Source: Alcaligenaceae bacterium
Lineage (GTDB): Bacteria > Pseudomonadota > Gammaproteobacteria > Burkholderiales > Burkholderiaceae_B
Length of the DNA stretch: 64,000 nucleotides
Assembly (NCBI GenBank): GCA_947378965.1
Contig: CANCMG010000009.1
Coordinates: forward strand, 1-64,000
Direction: 5' to 3'
Shown: positions 1 to 8,188 of the stretch, piece after piece
Layout of the letters: each line of letters opens with the position of its first letter
Position numbering within the stretch: position 1 is the first letter of the stretch
Notes under the pieces: model-generated
The model's input: only the letters and a program-made list of their open reading frames with translations
Told to the model about the DNA's origin: nothing
Database searches by the model: none
Position numbers and translations under genes: made by a program

Positions 1-80
1 TAGCCCGTGGAGAGTCGGTGTAGTCAGACCGCTCAGTGAAGCAGGAACCCACCGAAGTGACTCAGGCAGCGTTTGCCTGA
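1..80 (+). pseudogene. tnpB: 3' remnant of an IS200/IS605-type tnpB gene
   Basis: Reading in the phase of base 36, the last 14 codons give VKQEPTEVTQAAFA followed by a TGA stop at 78-80. The VKQEP-type tail is what I recall as a common C-terminus of proteobacterial TnpB (RNA-guided nuclease of IS200/IS605 elements). An in-frame TAG lies at 21-23, so this copy looks interrupted, unless the frame shifts further upstream outside the window. The body of the gene lies before base 1 and cannot be judged. The identification rests on this short tail together with the hairpins that follow it. Confidence 0.55.
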
Positions 81-148
81 GCACCGTAGGAATCCCCGTC
101 CTTTGCGCGCAAGCGGCAGTCATCGACTGAGGGCGGGGAGGATGTCAA
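57..148 (+). ncRNA. Probable omega-RNA 3' part and right end of the IS200/IS605 element
   Basis: Two hairpins follow the tnpB tail. One has an 8-bp stem (61-68 with 74-81) and a 5-nt loop. The other has a 9-bp stem with one G:T pair (94-102 with 130-138). The text around the second stem, 'ggaatccccgtcct' to 'ggcggggaggatgtcaa', resembles the terminal hairpin and TCAA end of IS200/IS605 right ends. Its loop (103-129) is longer than usual and contains the palindrome ttgcgcgcaa. If the end is base 148, the guide would start at 149 and run across the stop codon of the neighbouring minus-strand hydrolase gene (161). Confidence 0.55.
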
Positions 149-160
149 TCTAGTGGATGG

Positions 161-841
161 TTAGGTCTGCGTACTTAATTTTTTTTGACGCAACCATGTT
201 GCGACGTCTTGTTGACGTAAGATGTCTGCGTATTTAAGAGCCATATCGGTTAGGTTTGCATAGTGATAGCTTTCGTGTTTGTCTGCCACACATTCTAACG
301 GCACGATTGTGCGATAGCCGCGCGACAGACTTTCAACCGCAGAGGCTCTGACACAACCTGAGGTTGAGCCACCGGTTAGGATGACAGTATCGACTTTGTA
401 CCAAGTTAATAAGGATGGTAATTGTGTTTCAAAAAATACCGAAGGCATTTTTTTTGTCATAAAGACGTCGTGCTCACGATCTACAAGAAGTCTGTCGTCA
501 AGCGAGGCGCGTTCTGACCCCAGCTTGATGTTTTGAAGTGAGTCCGCGTTGTCGCTACGAGTACCCCACACTCCCGCGTCGTGGCCCGAGGCAGAATATG
601 ACACGTTGGTCCAGATGACGGGCCAATTCAGCTGCCTACATAGTTCAGCAAGCGTATTGATATAGGCGATTTGATTGGGGTCAGTTGTGTAGGCAGTTGA
701 AAAAAGATCTGGTCGAGTGTAGGCCTTTTGCAGATCAATATTAATGAGTGCTGCCTTGGTGCCAAACCCAAACGCCTTGCGTTTCGGGTTTGCCATGAGC
801 TCTTGAAAAATTTCCTTTGCTGTCTGATGACTTTCAATCAT
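161..841 (-). CDS. Cysteine hydrolase, isochorismatase/N-carbamoylsarcosine amidase family
   Basis: The 226-residue protein has the isochorismatase-like fold of amidohydrolases that cleave carbamoyl or amide groups. The expected Asp-Lys-Cys triad is visible: D36 in 'LINIDLQKAY', K130/K131 in 'MTKKMPSVFF', and nucleophile C163 in 'GGSTSGCVRASA'. The 'TGGSTSGCVR' block fits the N-carbamoylsarcosine amidase and maleamate amidohydrolase branch better than true isochorismatase. The substrate cannot be assigned. It is cytoplasmic, with no signal peptide. The gene is divergent from a Bug receptor at 908 across 66 bp, so the two probably share a control region. The remnant of an IS element sits 12 bp past its stop codon. 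Confidence 0.9.
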   Translation of the reverse strand: MIESHQTAKEIFQELMANPKRKAFGFGTKAALINIDLQKAYTRPDLFSTAYTTDPNQIAYINTLAELCRQLNWPVIWTNVSYSASGHDAGVWGTRSDNADSLQNIKLGSERASLDDRLLVDREHDVFMTKKMPSVFFETQLPSLLTWYKVDTVILTGGSTSGCVRASAVESLSRGYRTIVPLECVADKHESYHYANLTDMALKYADILRQQDVATWLRQKKLSTQT

Positions 842-907
842 AATGATCGAACCTGTTCGGTGTGATTTGACTTCAACGAGTCGTTCAGCTTACGAGATAA
901 TAAAAAT

Positions 908-1891
908 ATGAAACGTCGAACCTTTTTACAGTCTTCACTCGCCCTCAGCGGTACTAGCATGTTGCCCACCTTGGCACAAACTGTCACCGAGAGTGCGTAC
1001 CCAGCAAAACTTGTCAAAATAATTGTACCTTTCCCACCAGGCGGAGCGACCGATGTGACGGCGCGATTGGTGAGTCAAAAGCTCGATGAGCTACTCAAGC
1101 AAAGATTTGTCACCGAGAATAAACCTGGCGGGGGCTCTAATATCGGTACGGCATTAGCGGCACGGGCGCCAGCCGATGGCTACACATTGCTGCTTTGCAC
1201 AATTACGAATTCGGTCAATATGTCTTTGTTCAAAGAGCCTGGGTACGATTTTTTAAAAGACTTTGCTCCAATTTCAATTTTGTCGAAGGCACCTTCGATT
1301 TTGGTGACGAGTCCTAGTTTGCCAGTGACCTCGGTGAAAGAACTGATTGCGCTTGCCAAAGCACAGCCTGGAAAATTGAGTTTCGCTTCGTCTAGCGTGG
1401 GCACGATGCCGCACTTAGGCGGAGAGTTGTTTAAAGAACGGTTTGGCTTGGATATGACTCATATCCCCTACAAAGGTGCCGCGCCCGCGCTGACTGACAC
1501 GATTTCAGGGGTGGTGAGTATGGGCTTTATCACTGCCCTAAGTGCGTTGCCAAGTATTCAGGCTGGTAAGTTACGCCCACTCGCCGTGGCGGCGTCGAGT
1601 CGTCTCGCGTTATTGCCTGATGTACCAACATTAAGTGAAGCGGGAGTGCCTGATTTAGAACTGGCTGGTTGGTTTGGCTTGGCCGCACCGGCTGGGACAC
1701 CTGCTCATATCGTAGACTTATTGTCAGCAGCTTGCGCAAAGATTCCGTCGATGCCCGGTATCCAAGAGACCTTTGCCGCGCAGGCGGCTGAATGTGTCAC
1801 CAGTACACCAGCTGACTTTACAAAATTCATACAAGCTGAAATCGACAAGTGGCGAACAGTCATTAAGCTTGTCGGCGTCGAGCAAGTATGA
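908..1891 (+). CDS. Tripartite tricarboxylate transporter substrate-binding protein (Bug family), TctC-like
   Basis: This 327-residue periplasmic receptor belongs to the Bug/TctC family, whose members bind small organic acids or amides and deliver them to TctAB-type permeases. Motifs in order are an N-terminal 'MKRRTFLQSS' with paired arginines (Tat-like signal), 'IIVPFPPGGATDVTARL' at the first ligand loop, 'ADGYTLLL', and 'THIPYKGAAPAL' before the second lobe. Length is typical. No strong ribosome-binding site is visible before the ATG. It stands divergent to the cysteine hydrolase gene, which suggests that it supplies that enzyme's substrate; this pairing is an inference. Confidence 0.93.
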   Translation: MKRRTFLQSSLALSGTSMLPTLAQTVTESAYPAKLVKIIVPFPPGGATDVTARLVSQKLDELLKQRFVTENKPGGGSNIGTALAARAPADGYTLLLCTITNSVNMSLFKEPGYDFLKDFAPISILSKAPSILVTSPSLPVTSVKELIALAKAQPGKLSFASSSVGTMPHLGGELFKERFGLDMTHIPYKGAAPALTDTISGVVSMGFITALSALPSIQAGKLRPLAVAASSRLALLPDVPTLSEAGVPDLELAGWFGLAAPAGTPAHIVDLLSAACAKIPSMPGIQETFAAQAAECVTSTPADFTKFIQAEIDKWRTVIKLVGVEQV

Positions 1892-1977
1892 GTCGTTGTA
1901 TGTGTTGACTAAGCTACCTCTTCTATAAATTTTGAATTCTATTTTTGCAGAGGGTTTAGTCATCTAATTTGCTGAAG

Positions 1978-2946
1978 TTACTCTGCCTTGATATTGGCCG
2001 CTTTAATGATCGGAGCATACATCTTCAACTCGGCTTGAATAAAGTTGGCAAATTCATTTCCGGAAATCGGCCGAGGCGTCAAGCCCTGATCCTCAAGTGC
2101 TTTGATGACGTCCGGGTCATTGAGTGCGGTGGTCACGTCTTTGGTGATGTTTTCAAGCACAGCGGTAGGTAAGTTCTTTGGTCCAAATAGTCCAAACCAA
2201 TTGGTGAGTTGAATATTTGGATAGCCCAACTCCACGAAAGTGGGCACCTCAGGAAGTAGTTTTTCGCGTTTGCTGCCAGCAACAGCCAGCGGAGTCACTT
2301 TACCCGCTCTGATTTGACCCAGTAAGGGTGGCGTCGTCGCAAAGAAGATGTCTATTTGCCCGCCCACTAGCGCGGCTACCGCAGGGCCCGTTCCCTTATA
2401 GGGGATGTGTGTCATGGGTAGTTTGGTCGCGATACTTAACATTTCGCCCGCCATATGTTGTTGGCCTCCCACGCCTGGTGACCCGTATGTTAACGGGGCT
2501 GACGTCTGAGCCTGCGAGAGTAGGTCTTTGAACGACTTAGCTAGGACTTTAGGGCCCACTGCGAGCACCAACGGAGCCTCAGCGGCCAGTGCGATGGCTG
2601 TGAGATCAGTGATCGGGTCGTAGCGCATCGTTTCAAAAACGAGTTTGTTGATCGACACCTCAGGGGTATAACCAAGCAGCAATGTGTAACCATCTGGGGT
2701 AGAACGCACGACTTCGAGTGCGGCGATCATCCCACTGGCACCTGGCTTGTTTTCTACAACGACAGCTTGGCTCCACTTGTCGGTTAAATATTTTGAAAGT
2801 AAGCGCGCGATAATGTCAGTGGCACCACCTGGGCCATAGCCCACAAGAAGCTTGACGGGCTTGTCAGGATACGCAGCCAAACTTGGCAGCGCTAAGGCCG
2901 AAAAAGCTATAAAAAAAGTTTTTGCAACAAGTGAGCGTAACGACAT
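1978..2946 (-). CDS. Bug/TctC-family substrate-binding protein
   Basis: The receptor has 322 residues, a classical signal peptide ending near 'LALPSLAA', then 'VGYGPGGATDIIARLL', 'PDGYTLLLG' and 'THIPYKGTGPAV'. It is the second gene of a minus-strand pair, 15 nt downstream of the long metallophosphoesterase gene, so the two are probably co-transcribed. Its 3' end faces the receptor gene at 908 with an 86-bp gap. That gap holds only a weak interrupted inverted repeat (actaa...cctct / agagg...ttagt), which might act as a bidirectional terminator. Confidence 0.93.
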   Translation of the reverse strand: MSLRSLVAKTFFIAFSALALPSLAAYPDKPVKLLVGYGPGGATDIIARLLSKYLTDKWSQAVVVENKPGASGMIAALEVVRSTPDGYTLLLGYTPEVSINKLVFETMRYDPITDLTAIALAAEAPLVLAVGPKVLAKSFKDLLSQAQTSAPLTYGSPGVGGQQHMAGEMLSIATKLPMTHIPYKGTGPAVAALVGGQIDIFFATTPPLLGQIRAGKVTPLAVAGSKREKLLPEVPTFVELGYPNIQLTNWFGLFGPKNLPTAVLENITKDVTTALNDPDVIKALEDQGLTPRPISGNEFANFIQAELKMYAPIIKAANIKAE

Positions 2947-2961
2947 GTTGAAGCCTCTTGG

Positions 2962-5049
2962 TTAATGTGCGACTTTGTTGTTTGCGTAAAGGCGCAAAGA
3001 GATCGAAGATGCGGCGGTTTTGTGATCAAGATTTGCGTGACTGGCTTTGGGTGCGTGTTCAATATCTGTGTGATATTCAGCACAGAGGTCTGTATGCAAA
3101 CGCAGCGCGCCGCTGTAGGCATCAGATTGCCCTTTAGTACTCTGTTCAGAAAAGACCAATTGATGAGGGATGCCATCCGCTACAAAGGTTATCTGTGCTC
3201 GACTGTGTGACTGGCTTAAATCAATATTGATTTGCTTGTAGCCAGACAGAATCGAATTGAGCTGCCCAAATACACTGGCTGCGAGCCTCGGGTTGAACTG
3301 CCGGTCGATAAAGGCTTGACGCGGGTAATAGCCACGGTCAACATCCATAAACGTATCAAAAATATATTGAACGCGTGTCGAGCTTTTTGAAAATAGTAAT
3401 GCACAACAAATTTTGTGCAATAAGCCGACTTCATCATCGTTTGATTCGGCGATGCTCGGCCCGTTCAATTTCAATGATGCCAACACTTGGCAGTTGTTGC
3501 GTTCGGCAAAGAGCATTAACGCAGGAGCTACCTCAAGCAGGTCTTGCTCTGCTTCGACACGAACGGTAATGCCGTCAATTTCGTTACGCTCAACGGCTTG
3601 TTGAATGAGTTCGCTTTGATATTGCAGATCTTCAAGGGTGAAGCCAGACTTAACGAAGTGGCTAAAGTGTTGACCGTCATAATGTGACTCGTCATACATA
3701 TGCAGCTTGCATAAAAAGACTTCAAGTGCTGAGTCTTTTTTGAAGGTTTTTATGCGTTCGCGATGCTTATCAAAACCGGCTAAGGTTACGTTGACCTCAA
3801 TGCTATTCACGCCAGCTTGTTGTAGGCCGTGATTCTGAAGATCGCGCTTTGGCGCGCCAAGGGACGTCAACATAAAGCGATGCCCCATCTTTGACAACAG
3901 ATGCATGCGCCGGTGCGTGTTGGGGTCAAGCACATCTTGGTCGGTGACTTTTGAGAGGCGCGCGCCCATTTCCCATAGCGCTAACAGCGGATAATCGTTA
4001 CGGGCTAGCTTACGACCGAACTCTTGAACGCCACCCGTTGCCGGTATTTGAGCGACCTCGGTCCATGTATGCCTAAGTTCGACGCCTACGCGCGTAAAAG
4101 TTGACGTGCTCGGGTGGGTCAGATGCTGTGTTTTATCGCGTAAGACGTGGTTTTCTAGCGCGCTGCGCCCGCCCATCGTTCTGACTGGATAGGCGATATG
4201 GCCTTTTTCAAAGACGTCAACAATGAAATAACCAAACTTCGCGACATCACCGCGACCAAACTCGACTGTTGGTTTAACACGGTAAAACTCAGAATAGTCG
4301 TGTCTTAAAAACGCAGTAGATGGCAACATGTAAAAGTCAGCGTGATCTAGCTGCTCGTACCAAAAGTTATGCACGTGACCAGCAAACGAAGCCTCTACGT
4401 TTTTGTTTTTCATGAGCCCTAGCAGCCAACTGCGCCCGGGCTCATCCAGATTGTCGTAGCTGCCGCGTTCTGCTTCGTTGTAGACAAACGGTGGGTAGTG
4501 CATAAATAAAAAGACGCGTTTGTCTGCGGCGGTTGCGATTTGTTCTTCGAGCCAGGTCTTTTGCTCTTGCTCAGCGCTCAAGCCCGAGTTAATCAAGAGC
4601 GAGTTAATCAGGGCACAGCGAATATTTGCGGTGTCAAAGCTGTAATAGTCTTTGCCAAAGGCATTTCGATAGGCCTGCAGATGCGCATCGCAAACTTGGT
4701 CGGCTGGCATCCAGTCGATTTTTTTGTCGCCCACGTCATGGTTGCCAGGTAACACGTGCAAGGGTGCTTTTAGAGGGGCGCTGATTGCCTTGAACTGTTC
4801 AACCGCTTGCATGAAGGTCGGTAAAGCGGGCATGGGATGAACGATATCGCCTAGATGTACGACAAACGCTGGGGGGGGATCCATTGCAGCGATGTCTTGA
4901 AACACAAAGCGTGCGCGCTCGTTGGCCAGATGATTGGTCTCAAACGGCGAGCTTGATACGTTATCGCTTTCGTTGACATGCGTGTCGGCGACGACAACGA
5001 AAGAGAAGAGGGGAGTTGGTGAGCCGCTAGGCCGAATTTTAAAGCGCAT
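2962..5049 (-). CDS. Calcineurin-like metallophosphoesterase with a long uncharacterised C-terminal region
   Basis: This 695-residue protein has a complete calcineurin-type phosphoesterase domain at about 15-270. The metal ligands are visible: D22 and H24 in 'ADTHVNES', D68 in 'HLGDIVHP', N103/H104 in 'PGNHDVGD', H184 in 'FMHYPP', and H225/H227 in 'AGHVHNFW'. Residues about 330-670 are not recognised. They show an alternating strand/helix pattern ('NSIEVNVTLAGF', 'EIDGITVRVEAE', 'QVLASLKLNG', 'QINIDLSQSH') that could be a TIM-barrel-like domain, but this is a guess. The length is about twice that of simple family members. There is no signal peptide. The gene leads a minus-strand pair with a Bug receptor and is divergent from the IclR regulator at 5162. 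Confidence 0.85.
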   Translation of the reverse strand: MRFKIRPSGSPTPLFSFVVVADTHVNESDNVSSSPFETNHLANERARFVFQDIAAMDPPPAFVVHLGDIVHPMPALPTFMQAVEQFKAISAPLKAPLHVLPGNHDVGDKKIDWMPADQVCDAHLQAYRNAFGKDYYSFDTANIRCALINSLLINSGLSAEQEQKTWLEEQIATAADKRVFLFMHYPPFVYNEAERGSYDNLDEPGRSWLLGLMKNKNVEASFAGHVHNFWYEQLDHADFYMLPSTAFLRHDYSEFYRVKPTVEFGRGDVAKFGYFIVDVFEKGHIAYPVRTMGGRSALENHVLRDKTQHLTHPSTSTFTRVGVELRHTWTEVAQIPATGGVQEFGRKLARNDYPLLALWEMGARLSKVTDQDVLDPNTHRRMHLLSKMGHRFMLTSLGAPKRDLQNHGLQQAGVNSIEVNVTLAGFDKHRERIKTFKKDSALEVFLCKLHMYDESHYDGQHFSHFVKSGFTLEDLQYQSELIQQAVERNEIDGITVRVEAEQDLLEVAPALMLFAERNNCQVLASLKLNGPSIAESNDDEVGLLHKICCALLFSKSSTRVQYIFDTFMDVDRGYYPRQAFIDRQFNPRLAASVFGQLNSILSGYKQINIDLSQSHSRAQITFVADGIPHQLVFSEQSTKGQSDAYSGALRLHTDLCAEYHTDIEHAPKASHANLDHKTAASSISLRLYANNKVAH

Positions 5050-5080
5050 GAAATAATTAATTCCAACTAATGAAATTGAG

Positions 5081-5095
5081 AACCGAATATCGGTT
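5081..5095. promoter_or_regulatory. Palindrome in the iclR/metallophosphoesterase divergent region, candidate operator
   Basis: The sequence aaccga-ata-tcggtt is a perfect 6-bp inverted repeat with a 3-bp spacer, lying in the AT-rich 112-bp region between the two divergent genes. A 15-bp pseudo-palindrome near an iclR-type gene is consistent with an IclR-family binding site. Binding itself is not shown by the sequence. Confidence 0.4.
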
Positions 5096-5161
5096 ATAAA
5101 TTATGTTGTTGATTCTATTCATTGTCAATTATTTTTCAGTGAACGACCTTCCATTAACAAA

Positions 5162-6004
5162 GTGAATGAAGCGATGCGACTTGCCAGAGATGCTTTAGAA
5201 AGCGCTGATCCAGGATTTTTAGACTACGACTCATTGCAGCGGCAGCCTCAGTTTGCCTCGACGTTGGCGAACGGGTTGGCGGTGCTGGGTTGTTTCGGGC
5301 AGCGTGCGGCGTTATGGAGCAACAAAGAGTTGTCTGAGCAGTTACGTCTCACTAAGCCAACGATCACAAGGTTGACTTTTACGCTAATGGGTTTGGGTTA
5401 TCTCAGACGAGACAAAGCGTCTGGTCGCTACGCATTGGGGCCCGCAGTTTTGTCGCTTGGTTACCCTTTACTTTCCCAAATGGCAATCAGACAAATCGCG
5501 GCGCCAGAGATGTTAGCGCTTGCCCATTATGCAAAAGGGCCCGTGTCCATAGGAGTGCGCGATCGCCTCCAAGTCGTTTATGTCGAAACAGTCACTGGGC
5601 AAGACAGTAATTTCACTAGACCTGGTATTGGGTCGACTCGACCGTTATTACGCACTGCGATGGGACGTACACTTTTATACCAGCATAGCGAGCAAGAGCG
5701 TCGGCATATTTATAAAGGTTTGAGGGCGGCGCACCAAGAGGAGTTCGACAAGTTTTTAAAACCCACTGAGCGAGCGTACGACCAAATTAAGCAACAGGGC
5801 TTTTGTTCAGTGGTCGGCGATTGGCAGGCGCCGTTGGCAGCCGTAGCGGTACCCCTGGCAACAGCTTATAACGGTGTTCACTTGGCGTTTAACTTAACGG
5901 TGGCGGCCTATACAGTGGCAGATGCAGAATTACAAAAAAATCTTGGGCCGAGGCTTGTGCATCTGGTCAGGAGTGTTGAGCGTGCACTTGGGTTAAGCGC
6001 GTAA
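5162..6004 (+). CDS. IclR-family transcriptional regulator
   Basis: A 280-residue cytoplasmic DNA-binding protein. An N-terminal winged helix-turn-helix at about 30-90 ('NKELSEQLRLTKPTITRLTF', then 'LGYLRRD') precedes the IclR effector-binding domain ('YALGPAVLSLGYPLL', 'AMGRTLLYQ', 'GFCSVVGDWQAPLAAVAVPL'). The start is either GTG 5162 or ATG 5174; neither has a strong Shine-Dalgarno sequence. IclR proteins usually control adjacent catabolic genes. Here the divergent metallophosphoesterase-receptor pair is the obvious target, with the palindrome at 5081-5095 as possible site. It is the only transcription factor I recognise in the window. Confidence 0.92.
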   Translation: MNEAMRLARDALESADPGFLDYDSLQRQPQFASTLANGLAVLGCFGQRAALWSNKELSEQLRLTKPTITRLTFTLMGLGYLRRDKASGRYALGPAVLSLGYPLLSQMAIRQIAAPEMLALAHYAKGPVSIGVRDRLQVVYVETVTGQDSNFTRPGIGSTRPLLRTAMGRTLLYQHSEQERRHIYKGLRAAHQEEFDKFLKPTERAYDQIKQQGFCSVVGDWQAPLAAVAVPLATAYNGVHLAFNLTVAAYTVADAELQKNLGPRLVHLVRSVERALGLSA

Positions 6005-6085
6005 CGTGTGCGTTCACGATACGTTTTTGGTCGGGCAGTTACGGCAGATTTTTAAGGGCAGACCAGCAAAGTTATGACTGGCAAA

Positions 6086-7108
6086 CTAGTCCGCCTTGAT
6101 ATTATTTGTTTTAATGAGTTGAGCCCAGCGGAGAATCTCAGCATTCACAAAAGCGCCGAACTCGCTTGGTGTGTTACCCACGGGTTCAATGCCCACACTG
6201 GTCATTCTGCCTCGAATTTCAGGTGACGCCAGCGCTTGCACAATCGCCCCATTGAGTTTTTGCACAATGGCAGTCGGAGTTTGCGCAGGGACAAACATAC
6301 CGTTCCATTCTAAAACCTCAAAATCACGCAAACCGCTTTCTATGAAAGTAGGAACATTCGGTAACGCATCCATACGTTTTTGCGACGTAATTGCGAGCGC
6401 GCGTAGGCGACCCGATTGAATGTGCGGTAGACCAGAAATAGGATTGGCGAAGTATGCAGAGACTTGTCCGGCCAACAAATCTGCAACCGCGGGTGTACCG
6501 CCTTTATAGGGAACATGTAGCCATTTGATGCCTGCATCACGCGCTAACATTTCTCCAGCCAGATGCGCAGTACCGCCATTGCCATACGAGGCATAAGTGA
6601 GTTCGCCCGGATGTGCCCGAGCGTAGGTTAAAAATTCTTGCAGTGTTTGGTAAGGCGCTGCGCTGGGCACAACCAGAATATTGGTCATGTTCAAGACCTG
6701 AGATACTGGCTGTAGGTCTTTTGCAGCATCAAACGGCATCGCTCGCATACTTGGGTTAACGGCGTAAGAAAAGATTTCGTACAGCACGGAATAACCATCG
6801 GGTTTGGCTTGTACGACGGCCATATCAGCGATGATGCCACTGGCCCCGGGTCGATTTTCGACAATGACTGGCTGGCCCAGCGTTTTGGCCATGTGAGATG
6901 CAACCATGCGCGCGTTCGTATCCGATCCGCCGCCCGGAGGGGCAGGAACGAAAATTCTAATCGGTTTACTTGGAAACTCTTGCGCGGCGACCTGGCTCGC
7001 TAGGCCGGTCACCATCACAAACGCGGTGAGCATTGAGCGCAATGAGAAGCCAATTGAGCACTTGATGACAGGCTTGAGACTTTGTTTGTTTAACCCTTGG
7101 TCGGTCAT
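6086..7108 (-). CDS. Bug/TctC-family substrate-binding protein, coupled to a 2OG oxygenase
   Basis: A receptor of 340 residues, with an unusually long N-terminus before the hydrophobic signal segment 'MLTAFVMVTGLASQVAA'. An internal ATG (M26) could be the true signal start. However, the first ATG overlaps the stop of the upstream 2OG-oxygenase gene as ATGA (7105-7108), which favours translational coupling from the first ATG. Motifs are 'IFVPAPPGGGSDTNARMV', 'PDGYSVLYEIFSY' (an aromatic loop where most relatives have small residues) and 'LHVPYKGGTPAV'. The coupling implies that transport and oxygenation act on the same compound. Confidence 0.92.
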   Translation of the reverse strand: MTDQGLNKQSLKPVIKCSIGFSLRSMLTAFVMVTGLASQVAAQEFPSKPIRIFVPAPPGGGSDTNARMVASHMAKTLGQPVIVENRPGASGIIADMAVVQAKPDGYSVLYEIFSYAVNPSMRAMPFDAAKDLQPVSQVLNMTNILVVPSAAPYQTLQEFLTYARAHPGELTYASYGNGGTAHLAGEMLARDAGIKWLHVPYKGGTPAVADLLAGQVSAYFANPISGLPHIQSGRLRALAITSQKRMDALPNVPTFIESGLRDFEVLEWNGMFVPAQTPTAIVQKLNGAIVQALASPEIRGRMTSVGIEPVGNTPSEFGAFVNAEILRWAQLIKTNNIKAD

Positions 7109-8109
7109 GATTGACTCTCTTTTTTAGTTTGCCGGTAGGCGTAAGTTCCATCGTACCGAGACGTAATATAGTCACCAGCCACAATGGGTGGGTACTTTGC
7201 AGGATTGTTGCTAGAGGCACAGTTCGGCAGACAGCTGATGACAGCGTCGTAGTCGGGATCATAAAAAACAGGGATTGAATATCGCTCTTGTCCCGAGTGA
7301 TTCATGACTCGGTGTGGTGTCGACACGAAGAGGTGATTTGACCAGCGTTCAAGCATATCGCCAATGTTGATCACAAATGTATTCGCAATTGGCACGGCCT
7401 CAATCCACTGCCCGGATCGATTTTTGACTTGAAGGCCTCCAACATCGTCTTGCCACAAAATGGTGATCGCCCCATAGTCTGTATGCTCTGCCGCGCCAAA
7501 TTGCTCAGCAGAGTGAGTGGGCTCTTGAGGAGGGTAGTGCAATAAGCGCGCGCGTACGAGGGGACTTTTGTAGCGTTCTCGAAAAAAATTTGTAGGTAGC
7601 TTTAATGTCAGCGCAAAGGCCTCTAAAATTTTTTGCCCTAATTCAAAAATTTCTAGGTAGTAGCGTTCGAGTATTCGACGCCAGGCGAGTTCGCCTTCTG
7701 GCCATTGATTAAGCCCAATGAGCGTTTTTCCTTCTAAGACTAAAGGGTCGTCGGCAGTGAAGGGAAAGGCAAAGTTAAAACTCTCTTTCAAATCGGCAAA
7801 CTTACGTCCAGGTTGAGTCGTTTGGGCGAAGGGTACATAACCACGATGAGCCCCATTGACCAAAATTGAGCGCTTAAGTGACTCAGGGAGCGAGAAAAAA
7901 TATTTCGAGGCAATCTGTACAGAGTCTAAGAGCTCAGCCGAAATATTATGAGCTTTGACGTAAAAGAATCCGATTTCAACAGAAGCCTGGCGTATCTGTT
8001 CAGCTACAGCTGATCTCTGAGCCATATCTGACGAAAACAAAGGACTGACATCAATCACAGGCACTTGCTTGGAAACCTGTTCTTTGTTTGACGACACTTC
8101 TTGACGCAT
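7105..8109 (-). CDS. 2-oxoglutarate/Fe(II)-dependent oxygenase, isopenicillin-N-synthase-like
   Basis: A 334-residue cytoplasmic non-haem iron oxygenase. The N-terminal DIOX_N region ('VPVIDVSPLFSSD', 'GFFYVKAHNI') is followed by the jelly-roll core. The iron triad is H209 and D211 in 'EHTDYGAITILWQ' and H266 in 'STPHRVMN'. R276 and S278 in 'ERYSIPVF' are the expected 2-oxoglutarate carboxylate contacts. This is the plant-like ACC-oxidase/flavonol-synthase class, found in bacteria mostly in catabolic or secondary pathways. The substrate is unknown. It is first in a minus-strand pair with the overlapping receptor gene. Confidence 0.92.
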   Translation of the reverse strand: MRQEVSSNKEQVSKQVPVIDVSPLFSSDMAQRSAVAEQIRQASVEIGFFYVKAHNISAELLDSVQIASKYFFSLPESLKRSILVNGAHRGYVPFAQTTQPGRKFADLKESFNFAFPFTADDPLVLEGKTLIGLNQWPEGELAWRRILERYYLEIFELGQKILEAFALTLKLPTNFFRERYKSPLVRARLLHYPPQEPTHSAEQFGAAEHTDYGAITILWQDDVGGLQVKNRSGQWIEAVPIANTFVINIGDMLERWSNHLFVSTPHRVMNHSGQERYSIPVFYDPDYDAVISCLPNCASSNNPAKYPPIVAGDYITSRYDGTYAYRQTKKESQS

Positions 8110-8168
8110 GGAGGCTGCCCCGCTACATTGACTTTAAACCTGTGAACAGTAGTCCTTTTTTGCTGTCC

Positions 8169-8184
8169 CATCAACGCCTTGATG
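8169..8184 (+). promoter_or_regulatory. Short inverted repeat before the receptor gene at 8189/8219
   Basis: catcaa-cgcc-ttgatg is a perfect 6-bp stem with a 4-nt loop in the divergent region between the 2OG-oxygenase and receptor genes. It might be an operator half of the shared control region or an RNA hairpin in the receptor leader. Confidence 0.25.
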
Positions 8185-8188
8185 CCTT

